Below, piece after piece: positions 16,706-24,886 of a stretch of 64,000 nt of DNA. Within the stretch, counting starts at the first letter, position 1; each line of letters starts with the position of its first letter. Both the position numbers and the translations under genes were made by a program. The notes below the pieces were generated by a model. It saw nothing but the letters and a program-made list of their open reading frames with translations. It did not search any database and had not been told where the DNA came from. The DNA is taken from positions 2,684,588 to 2,748,587 of the forward strand of contig NZ_CP056199.1 in NCBI RefSeq assembly GCF_013782625.1, in the 5' to 3' direction. This stretch comes from Enterobacter sp. RHBSTW-00994. Lineage in GTDB: Bacteria > Pseudomonadota > Gammaproteobacteria > Enterobacterales > Enterobacteriaceae.

Positions 16706-18336
16706 GGCTGCTCTCCTTCCTTGAGTGAATGAGGAACATTGAGCACCACATCGTCAGTGCGGCCCTGCAATAATGATTCCGGATGGCGATCCAACTGATT
16801 TGTCAGGCTGCGAACGGCCCGTAGCGTTCGGGTGGCCTCCTGCAAAGAGTGCAGGAGATGAATGACCAGAGGGGAATCTTCCGCCAGCAGCTTTTGCGCG
16901 TCTTGTGTCGTTTGCTGCGCCTGTTGCATCAGGTGGTTGGCAGCAGGCAGAGACTGATTGTTCACCATTCTCAGCGTTTTATTCAGTTCAACCAGCGCGG
17001 TGTTCATGTTGTTCCCGATCTCATCCAGCGGCATTTTGTTTATTTTCCGGGCGATACCTGTGAGCTGATCCTGAAGGATGGTCAGCCCGCCATTCACGGT
17101 GGGTAGCTCAACCGGGCGTTTTGCCGCATCAAAATTCACTTCTGGCGCATCCGGGACAAAATCGAGCGAGATATAAAGTTGCCCCGTCAGCAAACTACTG
17201 GCCGCAGCCTTTGCCCGCAGACCATGCGCGATCATTTCACGGGTGAAAATAACCGTATTAAGGTCAGTGTCGCCTGTTGGTTTAGGGAGTTTCTCAAGCA
17301 CATTACCCATCCGGGAGGGATAAACATCAATATCCACAATGGTCGGAAAGCGATATCCCTCGGGGTTATAGTCGAGTTCAACCGAGGCAACATGTCCGAT
17401 CCGCACACTGGAAAACTCAACCGGTGCGCCAACGTTCAGGCCATGCAAGGGATGTTCAAAACGTAACTGAAATCGCACCGGTGGGCCATCTGCTGGAGCC
17501 ATTGCCGTTTCCTGATCCGGCGCCAGCTTGTAACGGGTTCGCTTATAGAGCCCTCCCTGGGTTGGGTTATCCAGTCTGGAGAATGCGATCCCTCCAGCCA
17601 TGATGGCAGCAACGGTCTGGGTTTTAAGCTGAAAGCCATCGCTTCCGACGGAAAGATCCACCCCACTCACGTTCCAGAATCGTGAATCGGCAGTAACCAG
17701 GCGGTCATAAGGAGCATCAATAAAGATGTTGAGATCGATCCCCCTGCCGTCTTTACGCAGCTGATAAGACGTAATCCGCCCGACCGGGATACGGCGATAG
17801 TAAACCGGGGAGTTAATATCCAGCGATCCAAGGTCATCCGCTTCAAGCTTAAACTGGCTCCCCGCCATACCGTTGACGATAGCCGGCGGGATTTCCAGAC
17901 CAGTGAAACGGTATTGGCTTTCATCAGACTGCCCTCTGTCCACGCCGATGTAAGCCCCGGATAACAGCGTATCAATGCCGCTGACTCCGCTCATTCCGAC
18001 ACGCGGCCGGACCACCCAAAATCGGGTATCGGCGCGCGTCAGATTTTGCGCATCTCTGCCGAGTGCGACCCGCACCAGCACCTGAGTGTTATCGGGACTG
18101 AGGGTGATCGCCTTCACCAGTCCGACGGTGACATCTTTGTATTTAACCGCCGTTTTTCCGGCTTCGAGACCGGCTGCACTGCGAAACGCAATAACCACTT
18201 CCGGACCGACGGATAAGCGCGCCTGAATCACCATCGACACCGCAACAATAAACGCGACAACAGGAAGCAACCAGATAAAGGCGTTACGCCAGCGCCCACG
18301 GTAAAAAAGAGGAATACCCGAAACAGGACGCTTCAT
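16702..18336 (-). CDS. PqiB-like MCE protein (intermembrane lipid transport)
   Basis: A protein of 544 residues (549 if an ATG five codons earlier is used), against 546 for E. coli PqiB. One N-terminal membrane anchor (IWLLPVVAFIVAVSMVI) is followed by three MCE domains. Their starts are seen near GLEAGKTAVKYKDVTVG, INSPVYYRRIPVGRITS and GAPVEFSSVRIGHVASVE. A long helical C-terminal region (LNKTLRMVNNQSL, QQAQQTTQDAQKLL) follows. MCE rings stack with a helical needle to make a periplasmic lipid tunnel. The ATG at 18336 overlaps the preceding PqiA-like stop as ATGA. Confidence 0.93.
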   Translation of the reverse strand: MKRPVSGIPLFYRGRWRNAFIWLLPVVAFIVAVSMVIQARLSVGPEVVIAFRSAAGLEAGKTAVKYKDVTVGLVKAITLSPDNTQVLVRVALGRDAQNLTRADTRFWVVRPRVGMSGVSGIDTLLSGAYIGVDRGQSDESQYRFTGLEIPPAIVNGMAGSQFKLEADDLGSLDINSPVYYRRIPVGRITSYQLRKDGRGIDLNIFIDAPYDRLVTADSRFWNVSGVDLSVGSDGFQLKTQTVAAIMAGGIAFSRLDNPTQGGLYKRTRYKLAPDQETAMAPADGPPVRFQLRFEHPLHGLNVGAPVEFSSVRIGHVASVELDYNPEGYRFPTIVDIDVYPSRMGNVLEKLPKPTGDTDLNTVIFTREMIAHGLRAKAAASSLLTGQLYISLDFVPDAPEVNFDAAKRPVELPTVNGGLTILQDQLTGIARKINKMPLDEIGNNMNTALVELNKTLRMVNNQSLPAANHLMQQAQQTTQDAQKLLAEDSPLVIHLLHSLQEATRTLRAVRSLTNQLDRHPESLLQGRTDDVVLNVPHSLKEGEQP

Positions 18337-18956
18337 TGCTTGTCTTCCCATAATGTTTTTGGTTCAAAACTCAACGCACAGAGCATGGTCAAAATAACCA
18401 CCAGGCCGAAATACAGGATCCCTGACCGGGGTTCGGCCTCACTCAGCGCATGAAAACGGAGCAGGCCACATACCACGGCCACCACCACCACATCCAGCAT
18501 CGACCAACAGCCAATCCACTCCGTTATCCTGTAAAGCCTGGCGCGCTCACATCTGGCCCAGACGCTCTTACGGGCACGAGAGATCAACAAGAGACTCAGT
18601 GACAAAAATTTCAGGCAGGGAACAATCACGCTGGCAATGAAGATGATCGTCGCGATGCCCCACGAACCGCTTCGCCAGAAGGCGACAACGCCGGAAAGGA
18701 TGGTGCTTTCACTGCCATAGCCGAGAAATGACGTGTGCATCACCGGGAAAATATTGGCGGGGACATACAGGATCATCGAGGTTAAAAGCAGCGCCCAGCT
18801 TAAATGCGAATGCTCTGGCTGGCAGTGAGGCAGTACCGTCTGGCAGCGAGGACATTTTCTGCGAACACCAGGCGTCGCTTCATCGGCACACACCAGACCA
18901 CACAGTGGACAGCGGCACACCTGCACCTGACGGGCAAAGGGGGGATTAATTATCAC
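18333..18956 (-). CDS. PqiA-like inner-membrane protein, second half-type
   Basis: A 207-residue membrane protein with one PqiA domain: a zinc-ribbon (CRCPLCGLVC and CPRCQ) followed by four hydrophobic segments (LTSMILYVPANIFPV, IIFIASVIVPCLKFL, MLDVVVVAVVCGLL, LVVILTMLCAL). E. coli PqiA is about twice this length with two such domains; here the halves are separate genes. The GTG start at 18956 follows AGGAG by 7 nt and overlaps the upstream gene by 11 bases. It probably forms the inner-membrane base of the lipid-transport complex together with its neighbour. Confidence 0.88.
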   Translation of the reverse strand: MIINPPFARQVQVCRCPLCGLVCADEATPGVRRKCPRCQTVLPHCQPEHSHLSWALLLTSMILYVPANIFPVMHTSFLGYGSESTILSGVVAFWRSGSWGIATIIFIASVIVPCLKFLSLSLLLISRARKSVWARCERARLYRITEWIGCWSMLDVVVVAVVCGLLRFHALSEAEPRSGILYFGLVVILTMLCALSFEPKTLWEDKQ

Positions 18957-19572
18957 AGCCCTTCTCCTCGCTCGGGAGCAGATCCCACAGTGAACGCAGA
19001 TCATGGCTGTTAATCACAACCACTAACACGCAGGAGACCGCCAGCGCCCAACCGCCAGATCCTACGGATACGTCCAGCAGCGACGAGAGTTTTACCCCCG
19101 CAACAAGAAAACCCAGCACACCGACTTCCACCATACTCCAGGGATGCAGCCATCTGAGCGCTTTCATGCTGAAGATAAACGCAGGTGCTGGACGCCCAAA
19201 ACGCGCAAAAATCAGCAGCCAGGCTGTCAGTGCGATCTGTAAGAATGGCGCGACAACCAGAAGAAACACGGTACAGAGTGCCATAAGGGGATTACCGTCT
19301 CCGGAAGCCAGCGCCCAGGCCGCATTCCACAGCGTGGTGTCATTCGTCATCCCATGAAATCCGACGGAGATAACCGGAAAAATACAGGCCAGGAACAGGG
19401 TAATGGCCGCCGTCAACATCAGAGGCAATACATGACCAGGTACACGCCGCTGACCACGCCATAGAACGGCGTAACATCGCTGGCAACGTGCGGTTTCACC
19501 CGACGCACAGGGCAATGTCTGGTAAACACTGTCGCAATGCGGGCAGATCGTCAGATGCGGGAATGTTTTCAT
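18946..19572 (-). CDS. PqiA-like inner-membrane protein, first half-type
   Basis: A 208-residue PqiA-domain protein: N-terminal zinc-ribbon (ICPHCDSVYQ and CQRCYAVLW), then four hydrophobic segments, including VLPLMLTAAITLFLACIFPV and MVEVGVLGFLVAGVKL. Together with the following gene it equals one full-length two-domain PqiA, so the operon encodes a split PqiA. It overlaps the second half by 11 bases, which favours equal synthesis. A DUF3313 lipoprotein gene ends 88 bases upstream on the same strand. Confidence 0.88.
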   Translation of the reverse strand: MKTFPHLTICPHCDSVYQTLPCASGETARCQRCYAVLWRGQRRVPGHVLPLMLTAAITLFLACIFPVISVGFHGMTNDTTLWNAAWALASGDGNPLMALCTVFLLVVAPFLQIALTAWLLIFARFGRPAPAFIFSMKALRWLHPWSMVEVGVLGFLVAGVKLSSLLDVSVGSGGWALAVSCVLVVVINSHDLRSLWDLLPSEEKGCDN

Positions 19573-19659
19573 AGCTGGGGTTCGCCAGAACGAAACTCAT
19601 GAGGAAAATCACAGCCGGTCGGGTTGAACGCCTCCCGGCTGCACACGTTTTGGCTGGCG

Positions 19660-20322
19660 CTATCTGAGCGCTTCCGCCAGTTCTTCTGCCCCTTTTTCAA
19701 TACCGACTTCAGCGGCACTCAGCGAGCCGATGCTGGCAGAAACATTCATGGCATTTGGATACTGTCGCGCAACGTAGGCTTTCAGCAGTTCGTGGCTGTT
19801 TGCATCATAAATTTCAACGGCATAATCCACCGAACCGCTCATCAGTCCCTTGCCACCCCGTATCGATTGCACGATGTTGTAAGGACCGCCCGCCAGATCG
19901 AATTTGGTGAAAGTTCCCACCACTTGCGGCGTGGTATCAGCGCCCGTCAGCGTCAGTTTCAGACGCAACGTGTTCGCCGCAGGCTCTTTGACCTTGTTAA
20001 AACGTGGCTCCAATGCTTTGCTGAACTGCTCTTGCATATAGGTGGCAAGGGTACGGCGATCATCCTGCGCCATATCATCAAACTGTCCGTCGTTACCCTG
20101 ATAAATTTTCACCGGGTCAATAATAATGCTGTCGTACTTGCGCCAGTCCACCAGGGGTGAATAACGATAGGGGATGCGGTCAGCGTCATCGTCGGTATTT
20201 ACTGTCAACGTTGACGCCGAGTCGATGCCGCTGTAACGCACAGGCTCATTCCTGGCACACCCCACCATCAGGAGGGTGATACCCATAACCGCCAGCCCAC
20301 TGATTTGCCTTAACATCTTCAT
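19660..20322 (-). CDS. DUF3313-family lipoprotein
   Basis: A 220-residue lipoprotein with lipobox LMVGC (Cys22). The mature part reads YSPLVDWRKYDSIIIDPV and later GGLMSGSVDYAVEIYDA-like strands, matching the DUF3313 family, which has no known function. AAAGGA lies nine bases before the ATG. It is the first gene of the run leading into the pqi-like genes, and the TetR-type element lies 83 bases upstream. An envelope role beside the MCE system is inferred; it could also be an independently ended gene, because 88 bases separate it from the next. Confidence 0.85.
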   Translation of the reverse strand: MKMLRQISGLAVMGITLLMVGCARNEPVRYSGIDSASTLTVNTDDDADRIPYRYSPLVDWRKYDSIIIDPVKIYQGNDGQFDDMAQDDRRTLATYMQEQFSKALEPRFNKVKEPAANTLRLKLTLTGADTTPQVVGTFTKFDLAGGPYNIVQSIRGGKGLMSGSVDYAVEIYDANSHELLKAYVARQYPNAMNVSASIGSLSAAEVGIEKGAEELAEALR

Positions 20323-20404
20323 GTGCAGATCCTTTCGTTGTGGTTAAGGGTTGCACTTACCGGCAATCCCTCTGCAAAAATCATCTCATTCACATCAAAT
20401 GTGA

Positions 20405-20420
20405 ACTGTACGGTTTAGTT
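20405..20420. promoter_or_regulatory. Putative TetR operator and promoter of the DUF3313-pqi operon
   Basis: ACTGTACGGTTTAGTT matches the element before tetR at 15 of 16 bases. On the minus strand a perfect -35 TTGACA (20446-20441) lies upstream. The expected -10 falls on or next to the element, so a bound repressor would block RNA polymerase. The -10 itself is poor. Apart from this, the gap 20323-20598 shows no other feature. Confidence 0.6.
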
Positions 20421-20598
20421 TTGATCGTATCAATGGAAGCTGTCAATGTAATTGTTTGGTGAAACTATTCTGTTCTGGCACTAACCCATGGATGTTGCGT
20501 GAGCAGGGTTTTGATGGGAATGGATGACGGACAATAACGTTTCAGCCAGAAATGGCCTGGTGATTTACCGGATTGACACCGATCTATTCACATTGAAT

Positions 20599-21546
20599 TC
20601 ACTTCACGTTTGCCTTTTCCAGCACTGCACGAGTGTGCCTGCTAAATTCGCTGCGGGACACTTTTACGATCGTCTCCCGGACCCACTGATGCACAGGATC
20701 GGCATGCATTCGTGGATGCCAGATGGCAGAAACCTTTATCGGCGGCGTGGGCACTGGCAGTTCGAAATAGTTGATTTCAGCGCAGGGATCGGACCATGCC
20801 AGCACGGTAAAAGGCACGAGGCCAATGGCATCTGAATGACGAATAAGATTGATCGCGCAGCCGTAGGAAGGCACTGACATCACGATTTTCCGTCGCAGCC
20901 CCAGCACATCCAGTGCCGTATCGACCGGCCCCCACTGTTTATTTTTTCTGGAAACGACAACATGAGGAAAACGGATGTAACGCTCAGGTGTTATGCCTGG
21001 TTCTTGTAAAAGAGGATGATCCTTTTGGCAAATGCCGACAAAACGATCGCTGAAAAGTAATCGGGTTTTCAGCTCCGGCGCATTCGTCCCCAGCACACCA
21101 ATTTCCAGATCAATTTTCCCCTCTCGCAACGCCTGCACGTCTTTATCGGATTTACTGGCAAAGAGGAGCTGCATATTGGGTGCAACTTGCCGTATTTCTT
21201 GCAGCAAAGGCGCTGCACACAGGTCGATAAATCCCTCGTTCGCCCGGATAACAACGCTTCGTTCCGTTGTGGCAAGGTTGATAGCCTCCCCCGGCGGCTG
21301 AAGGAGCGTCCGTGCACTGAACACCGTCTGGCTTACGTTTTCGGCCAGTTTCGCTGCATAGGGCGTGGGGACCATGTAACGCCCGGCCTGGACTAAAAGC
21401 GGATCGCCAGTGACATGACGTAAGCGGGTCAGTGTCCGGCTCATCGCAGATGTGCTAAGTCCCAGACGCTGAGCTGCTCGCGTGACACTGCACTCGGCCA
21501 GCAGGGCATCCAACGCGGTCAGTAAATTCAGATCAATTTCCGGCAT
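20599..21546 (-). CDS. LysR-family transcriptional regulator
   Basis: A 315-residue LysR regulator. Residues 1-60 carry the winged helix-turn-helix (LNLLTALDALLAECSVTRAAQRLGLS shape, then SAMSRTLTRLR). The rest is the two-lobed ligand domain, with IDLEIGVLGT and the final ICQKDHPLL region. Acidic-substrate or quinone-responsive NodD/MexT-like branches share such features, but the ligand is not evident. It is divergent from the SDR gene, and the 112-base gap contains a clear palindrome. It most likely controls the SDR gene. Confidence 0.93.
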   Translation of the reverse strand: MPEIDLNLLTALDALLAECSVTRAAQRLGLSTSAMSRTLTRLRHVTGDPLLVQAGRYMVPTPYAAKLAENVSQTVFSARTLLQPPGEAINLATTERSVVIRANEGFIDLCAAPLLQEIRQVAPNMQLLFASKSDKDVQALREGKIDLEIGVLGTNAPELKTRLLFSDRFVGICQKDHPLLQEPGITPERYIRFPHVVVSRKNKQWGPVDTALDVLGLRRKIVMSVPSYGCAINLIRHSDAIGLVPFTVLAWSDPCAEINYFELPVPTPPIKVSAIWHPRMHADPVHQWVRETIVKVSRSEFSRHTRAVLEKANVK

Positions 21547-21558
21547 ATGCTTCGAACC

Positions 21559-21575
21559 ATTGCATCAAATGCAAT
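21559..21575. promoter_or_regulatory. Candidate LysR operator between LysR and SDR genes
   Basis: ATTGCAT-CAA-ATGCAAT is a perfect 7-bp inverted repeat, followed by a further ATTGCA half-site at 21581-21586. It lies 13 bases upstream of the LysR start, as expected for an autoregulated, divergent LysR system. Confidence 0.55.
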
Positions 21576-21658
21576 CTATTATTGCACTCCACGCGTCTGG
21601 TGCAAGGGTGGCCCTGCGTTTAAATTATCCCTACACGAGATAGGCAGGAGTGACAAAA

Positions 21659-22378
21659 ATGACACTGAATGAACCAAGAGCGGAAAGACCGCATATGCTG
21701 CTGATTGGCGCTTCCCGGGGTATCGGCTTCGCCATGGCAGAAGAACTGCTCCACAGGGGATGGAACGTCACAGCAACCGTTCGCAGCACTAATGCCGCTC
21801 TTCATGCACTATCTGCACGTTACCCACTGTCTCTGACGGTCGAGCACCTTGATATGACGGATACTGCGCAACTTGCCGACCTAAAGACACGCCTCCGGTA
21901 TCAGCGTTACGACACGCTTTTTGTCAATGCAGGCATCGCCAACCAGAACCAAAGTGAAACTATTGCAGAAGTCAGCACTGAAGAGTTTGTCCATGTGATG
22001 ATCACCAATGCCCTCTCCCCCCTGAGAGTGATAGACGCTTTTCAGGCGCAAGTAACTGCGGATGGGTTAATCGGCGTAATGTCATCTGGTCAGGGCAGCA
22101 TCAGCAACAACGAAAAGGGAGGAAAAGAGGTTTACCGTGGGACGAAAGCTGCGCTCAATCAGTACATGCGCAGTTATGCGGCGCGACAGGTCCTGAAGAC
22201 TCCCGACCGGGCTTTGCTGCTACTTGCACCAGGCTGGATACGCACAGATCTGGGGGGCGAGGATGGAGCATTCAGCCTTACGGAGACCATCCCGGATATC
22301 GTCAGTGTGATTGAGCGCAAACGAAGCAGGCCAGGTCTGGAATTCCTGGATCGCTTCGGTAAGGTCGTGCCGTGGTGA
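21659..22378 (+). CDS. SDR-family oxidoreductase
   Basis: A short-chain dehydrogenase of about 239 residues. The cofactor motif GASRGIG follows MLLIGA, NAG is seen in LFVNAGIA, and the catalytic YxxxK is YRGTK, with Ser in VMSSGQGS. The ATG at 21659 lies eight bases after AGGAG; a GTG at 21650 overlaps the ribosome site and is unlikely. The residue after beta2 is Arg (TVRS), which suggests NADP(H). The substrate is unknown; control by the divergent LysR gene is likely. Confidence 0.92.
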   Translation: MTLNEPRAERPHMLLIGASRGIGFAMAEELLHRGWNVTATVRSTNAALHALSARYPLSLTVEHLDMTDTAQLADLKTRLRYQRYDTLFVNAGIANQNQSETIAEVSTEEFVHVMITNALSPLRVIDAFQAQVTADGLIGVMSSGQGSISNNEKGGKEVYRGTKAALNQYMRSYAARQVLKTPDRALLLLAPGWIRTDLGGEDGAFSLTETIPDIVSVIERKRSRPGLEFLDRFGKVVPW

Positions 22379-22454
22379 CAAGGGCTGCGCGCAACCGTTA
22401 CCCCATCAGCCCAGACCATCAGGTCGCGAGTCCCGCCTGTTGTCCGGATGCCTG

Positions 22455-22487
22455 CCGCTTCCCTCTCCCGAAAAGAGAGGGAAGCGG
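22455..22487. terminator. Bidirectional hairpin between SDR and MFS genes
   Basis: CCGCTTCCCTCTC and GAGAGGGAAGCGG form a perfect 13-bp stem with a 7-base loop between two convergent genes. It shares the CCCTC core with hairpins at 7.7, 26.6 and 41.1 kb. There is no T-run, so termination may depend on the stem strength. Confidence 0.6.
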
Positions 22488-22499
22488 ACGTCATCTGGC

Positions 22500-23687
22500 T
22501 TACTGCGCGCGGACCCGCACACCCATAAACACAATCACCATTGCCGTAACCAGCAGTAACCCGCTGCCGGCAAAGACGCCGCTTGCGCCGTTGAGGTCAA
22601 ACATCGCACCACCGCCTGCCGCCCCGGCTCCAATTGCAAACTGGATAGACGCCACCAGCAATCCCCCTGCACTTTCGGCTTCGTCCGGGACGGTCGTCGC
22701 AAGCCAGGTTGACCAGCCCACCGGAACCATCCCAAATGCAAAGCCCCACAGCGCAACCAGGAAACCATCCAGAATCGCCAGGTGACCGAATGCCACCATC
22801 GTCAGCGCCAGCACGCCCATCACAAACGGAACCAGTGCCAGCGTCAGGCGTAAATTACGGGCCAGCAGATGTCCGGCGATGGACGTCCCGACAAAGTTAG
22901 CCACACCAAAACCTAATAAAATCAGTGAAATGGTTTCAACGCTCGCCTGGCCGACCGTTTCGAGGAACGGGCGCAGATACGTAAAGAAGGCAAAGTGCCC
23001 GCTGAAAATCAGCACGGTCGCCAGTAACCCGCCCACCATACCCGGACGGCGCAGTACACGGAACATCGTGCTAAAACTGCCGCTATTTTCCGGCTTCATT
23101 GACGGCAATACCCAGAGCTGCCACAGCAGCGCCAGCACGCTGGGCACAATGCACAGCAGGAACACATTACGCCAGCCAATCAGGCTACCGAGAAAACTGC
23201 CCAACGGCGCAGCCACAACGGTCGCAATTGAAACACTGGAGAAGATGACCGCCAGCGCCTGCGGAACGTTATCCGCAGGAACCAGACGCATGGCCGTAGC
23301 GGTCGACATTGCCCAGAACCCACCAATCGCGACCCCCAGCAACAGTCGTCCCAGCAGTAAGACATGCAGCGTTGGCGCAAACGCCACCAGCAGGCTGGAG
23401 ACAATTTGCAGAACCGAAAAGAACATCAATACCCAACGTCTGTCGATACTTTTGGTCGCCGGGGTAATCAACAACCCAGTGACCAGCGCCACCAGCGCCG
23501 TGGCGGTAACGGCCTGTCCAGCCATCCCTTCACTCACATGCAGGCTCGCGGCCATCGGCGTCAGTAAACTGGCCGGTAAAAACTCTGCCGTGATTAAACC
23601 AAAAACCCCCAGCCCCAGTGAATAGACGGCTCGCCAGGCGGGTCTGGCAGGCGCAATAGCCTCTCTCGCCGCGACACATGAATTCAT
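22500..23687 (-). CDS. MFS transporter, NepI-like efflux pump
   Basis: A 395-residue, 12-helix major facilitator. It aligns in memory with E. coli NepI (purine nucleoside exporter): FLPASLLTPMAASL, GRLLLGVAIGGFWAMS, MRLVPADNVPQALAVIF, APLGSFLGSLIGWRNVF and LVPVGWSTW-type segments all correspond. It is probably a drug/H+ antiporter-1 type exporter; its substrate may differ from NepI. It is divergent from an AraC-type regulator (117 bases between starts), which probably regulates it. Confidence 0.9.
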   Translation of the reverse strand: MNSCVAAREAIAPARPAWRAVYSLGLGVFGLITAEFLPASLLTPMAASLHVSEGMAGQAVTATALVALVTGLLITPATKSIDRRWVLMFFSVLQIVSSLLVAFAPTLHVLLLGRLLLGVAIGGFWAMSTATAMRLVPADNVPQALAVIFSSVSIATVVAAPLGSFLGSLIGWRNVFLLCIVPSVLALLWQLWVLPSMKPENSGSFSTMFRVLRRPGMVGGLLATVLIFSGHFAFFTYLRPFLETVGQASVETISLILLGFGVANFVGTSIAGHLLARNLRLTLALVPFVMGVLALTMVAFGHLAILDGFLVALWGFAFGMVPVGWSTWLATTVPDEAESAGGLLVASIQFAIGAGAAGGGAMFDLNGASGVFAGSGLLLVTAMVIVFMGVRVRAQ

Positions 23688-23803
23688 CTGTTGTTCTCCC
23701 GTTATAAAAATGTGACTAATGTCGCAAAAGCATAGAGTGTTCCCCGTGGACGATCTATGACATATAATCTCTGATTATTGATAATTCGTCCGGAAGTGAC
23801 ATC

Positions 23804-24760
23804 ATGATCCGCCAGTCGTCCCCCGATCTCATCAGCGAACTGCTCCGCGGAATGCGCCTTTCTGGCGTCAAATACCGCCGGATTGAAGCCAGTACCCCCT
23901 TTGGCGTCGCCTTCGACCAGGCCCCTGGTAAAGCGCAATTCCATTTTGTGAGTCACGGTGCTGCCCTGCTGCGCATGGAGAGCGGCGCAACGTTCACCTT
24001 AAACAGTGGAGATGCGCTCTTTATTCCCAACGGGAACGCTCATGCTCTGCTCTCAGATGAACAGGCGCAGGTGATGCCCGTGAATGCCTTCCCCAGTGAG
24101 CCTATCTGCAACTCGGTTTGTACCATCTCCTGCGAGCCTTGCCCGGAAAATGCCAACACCATTATTTTTAGCGGATGTATGGACTTTGAACTGGGCGGAA
24201 TGCAGCCGCTGATCAAAGCGATGCCGGAAGTCATGATGGTAAGCCGTCTGATGTCCACCTGGCCGGAGATCCACCCGCTGCTGTCGGCAATGGAGCGGGA
24301 GTCTATGACCCGCCAGGTGGGGTTTGCCGGGATTCTGGCGCGTCTGGCTGATGTCGTTGCCGCACTGATTGTGCGTGGATGGGTGGAAGCCGGATGCGGC
24401 AGAGCGACTGGCTGGGTGCAGGTGTTGCGTGACCCCCGACTGAGCCGCGCTATTTACGCCATGCATCAACAGCCTGGTGTGAACTGGAGCGTCGCAGACC
24501 TGGCAAAAGAGGCAGGAACATCTCGCTCCGTGTTCGCCGAACGTTTTCTTTCGGCTACGGGGACAACCCCGGCAAAATATCTCAGTGAGCTGCGAATGCG
24601 TCTGGCGGTTCAGTACATTCGTCATGAAAATCAGCCCATCGAAACCGTGGCCTTACGCTTAGGCTATGGATCGCTGGCGGCGTTTAGTCGCGCATTTAAA
24701 CGCATTGTTGGCCACGCGCCAGGGACACTAAAAGACATTCCGGTGTCGGAAGAGGTTTAA
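23804..24760 (+). CDS. AraC-family transcriptional regulator (cupin + HTH)
   Basis: A 318-residue regulator. An N-terminal cupin-like sensor (LRMESGATFTLNSGDALFIP) precedes a C-terminal AraC double helix-turn-helix (WSVADLAKEAGTSRSVFAERF, then VALRLGYGSLAAFSRAFKR). It has two Cys-rich positions in the linker (SVCTISCEPCPENAN), which might sense oxidants or metals. GGAAGTG precedes the ATG. It is divergent from the NepI-like exporter. The gap holds a TATAAT (23763-23768) and an inverted pair GGACGA/TCGTCC (23748-23753, 23786-23791), possible regulator contacts. Confidence 0.92.
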   Translation: MIRQSSPDLISELLRGMRLSGVKYRRIEASTPFGVAFDQAPGKAQFHFVSHGAALLRMESGATFTLNSGDALFIPNGNAHALLSDEQAQVMPVNAFPSEPICNSVCTISCEPCPENANTIIFSGCMDFELGGMQPLIKAMPEVMMVSRLMSTWPEIHPLLSAMERESMTRQVGFAGILARLADVVAALIVRGWVEAGCGRATGWVQVLRDPRLSRAIYAMHQQPGVNWSVADLAKEAGTSRSVFAERFLSATGTTPAKYLSELRMRLAVQYIRHENQPIETVALRLGYGSLAAFSRAFKRIVGHAPGTLKDIPVSEEV

Positions 24761-24886
24761 GCGGTAAATCGTCTGGTTGTGCGCAAAATGGGACATCCGG
24801 CACGCGAAGCCGCGCATATTCGTCTAAGGTTTTTCTCGTGGTTGATGACGGCGGTCACGCTGGTCAGCAGATAAAGGAGATAACCC

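Noticed and set aside
20524..20835. 103-codon plus-strand ORF over the end of the LysR gene
   Set aside because: Shadow of the LysR coding region; the part outside it lacks protein-like character.
22879..23625. 248-codon plus-strand ORF opposite the MFS transporter gene
   Set aside because: Antisense shadow of a well supported 12-helix transporter; low-complexity Ser/Thr/Pro-rich translation with no family features or ribosome site.
24053..24625. 190-codon minus-strand ORF opposite the AraC gene
   Set aside because: Translation is His/Gln/Arg-rich shadow sequence; the AraC frame has clear domains.
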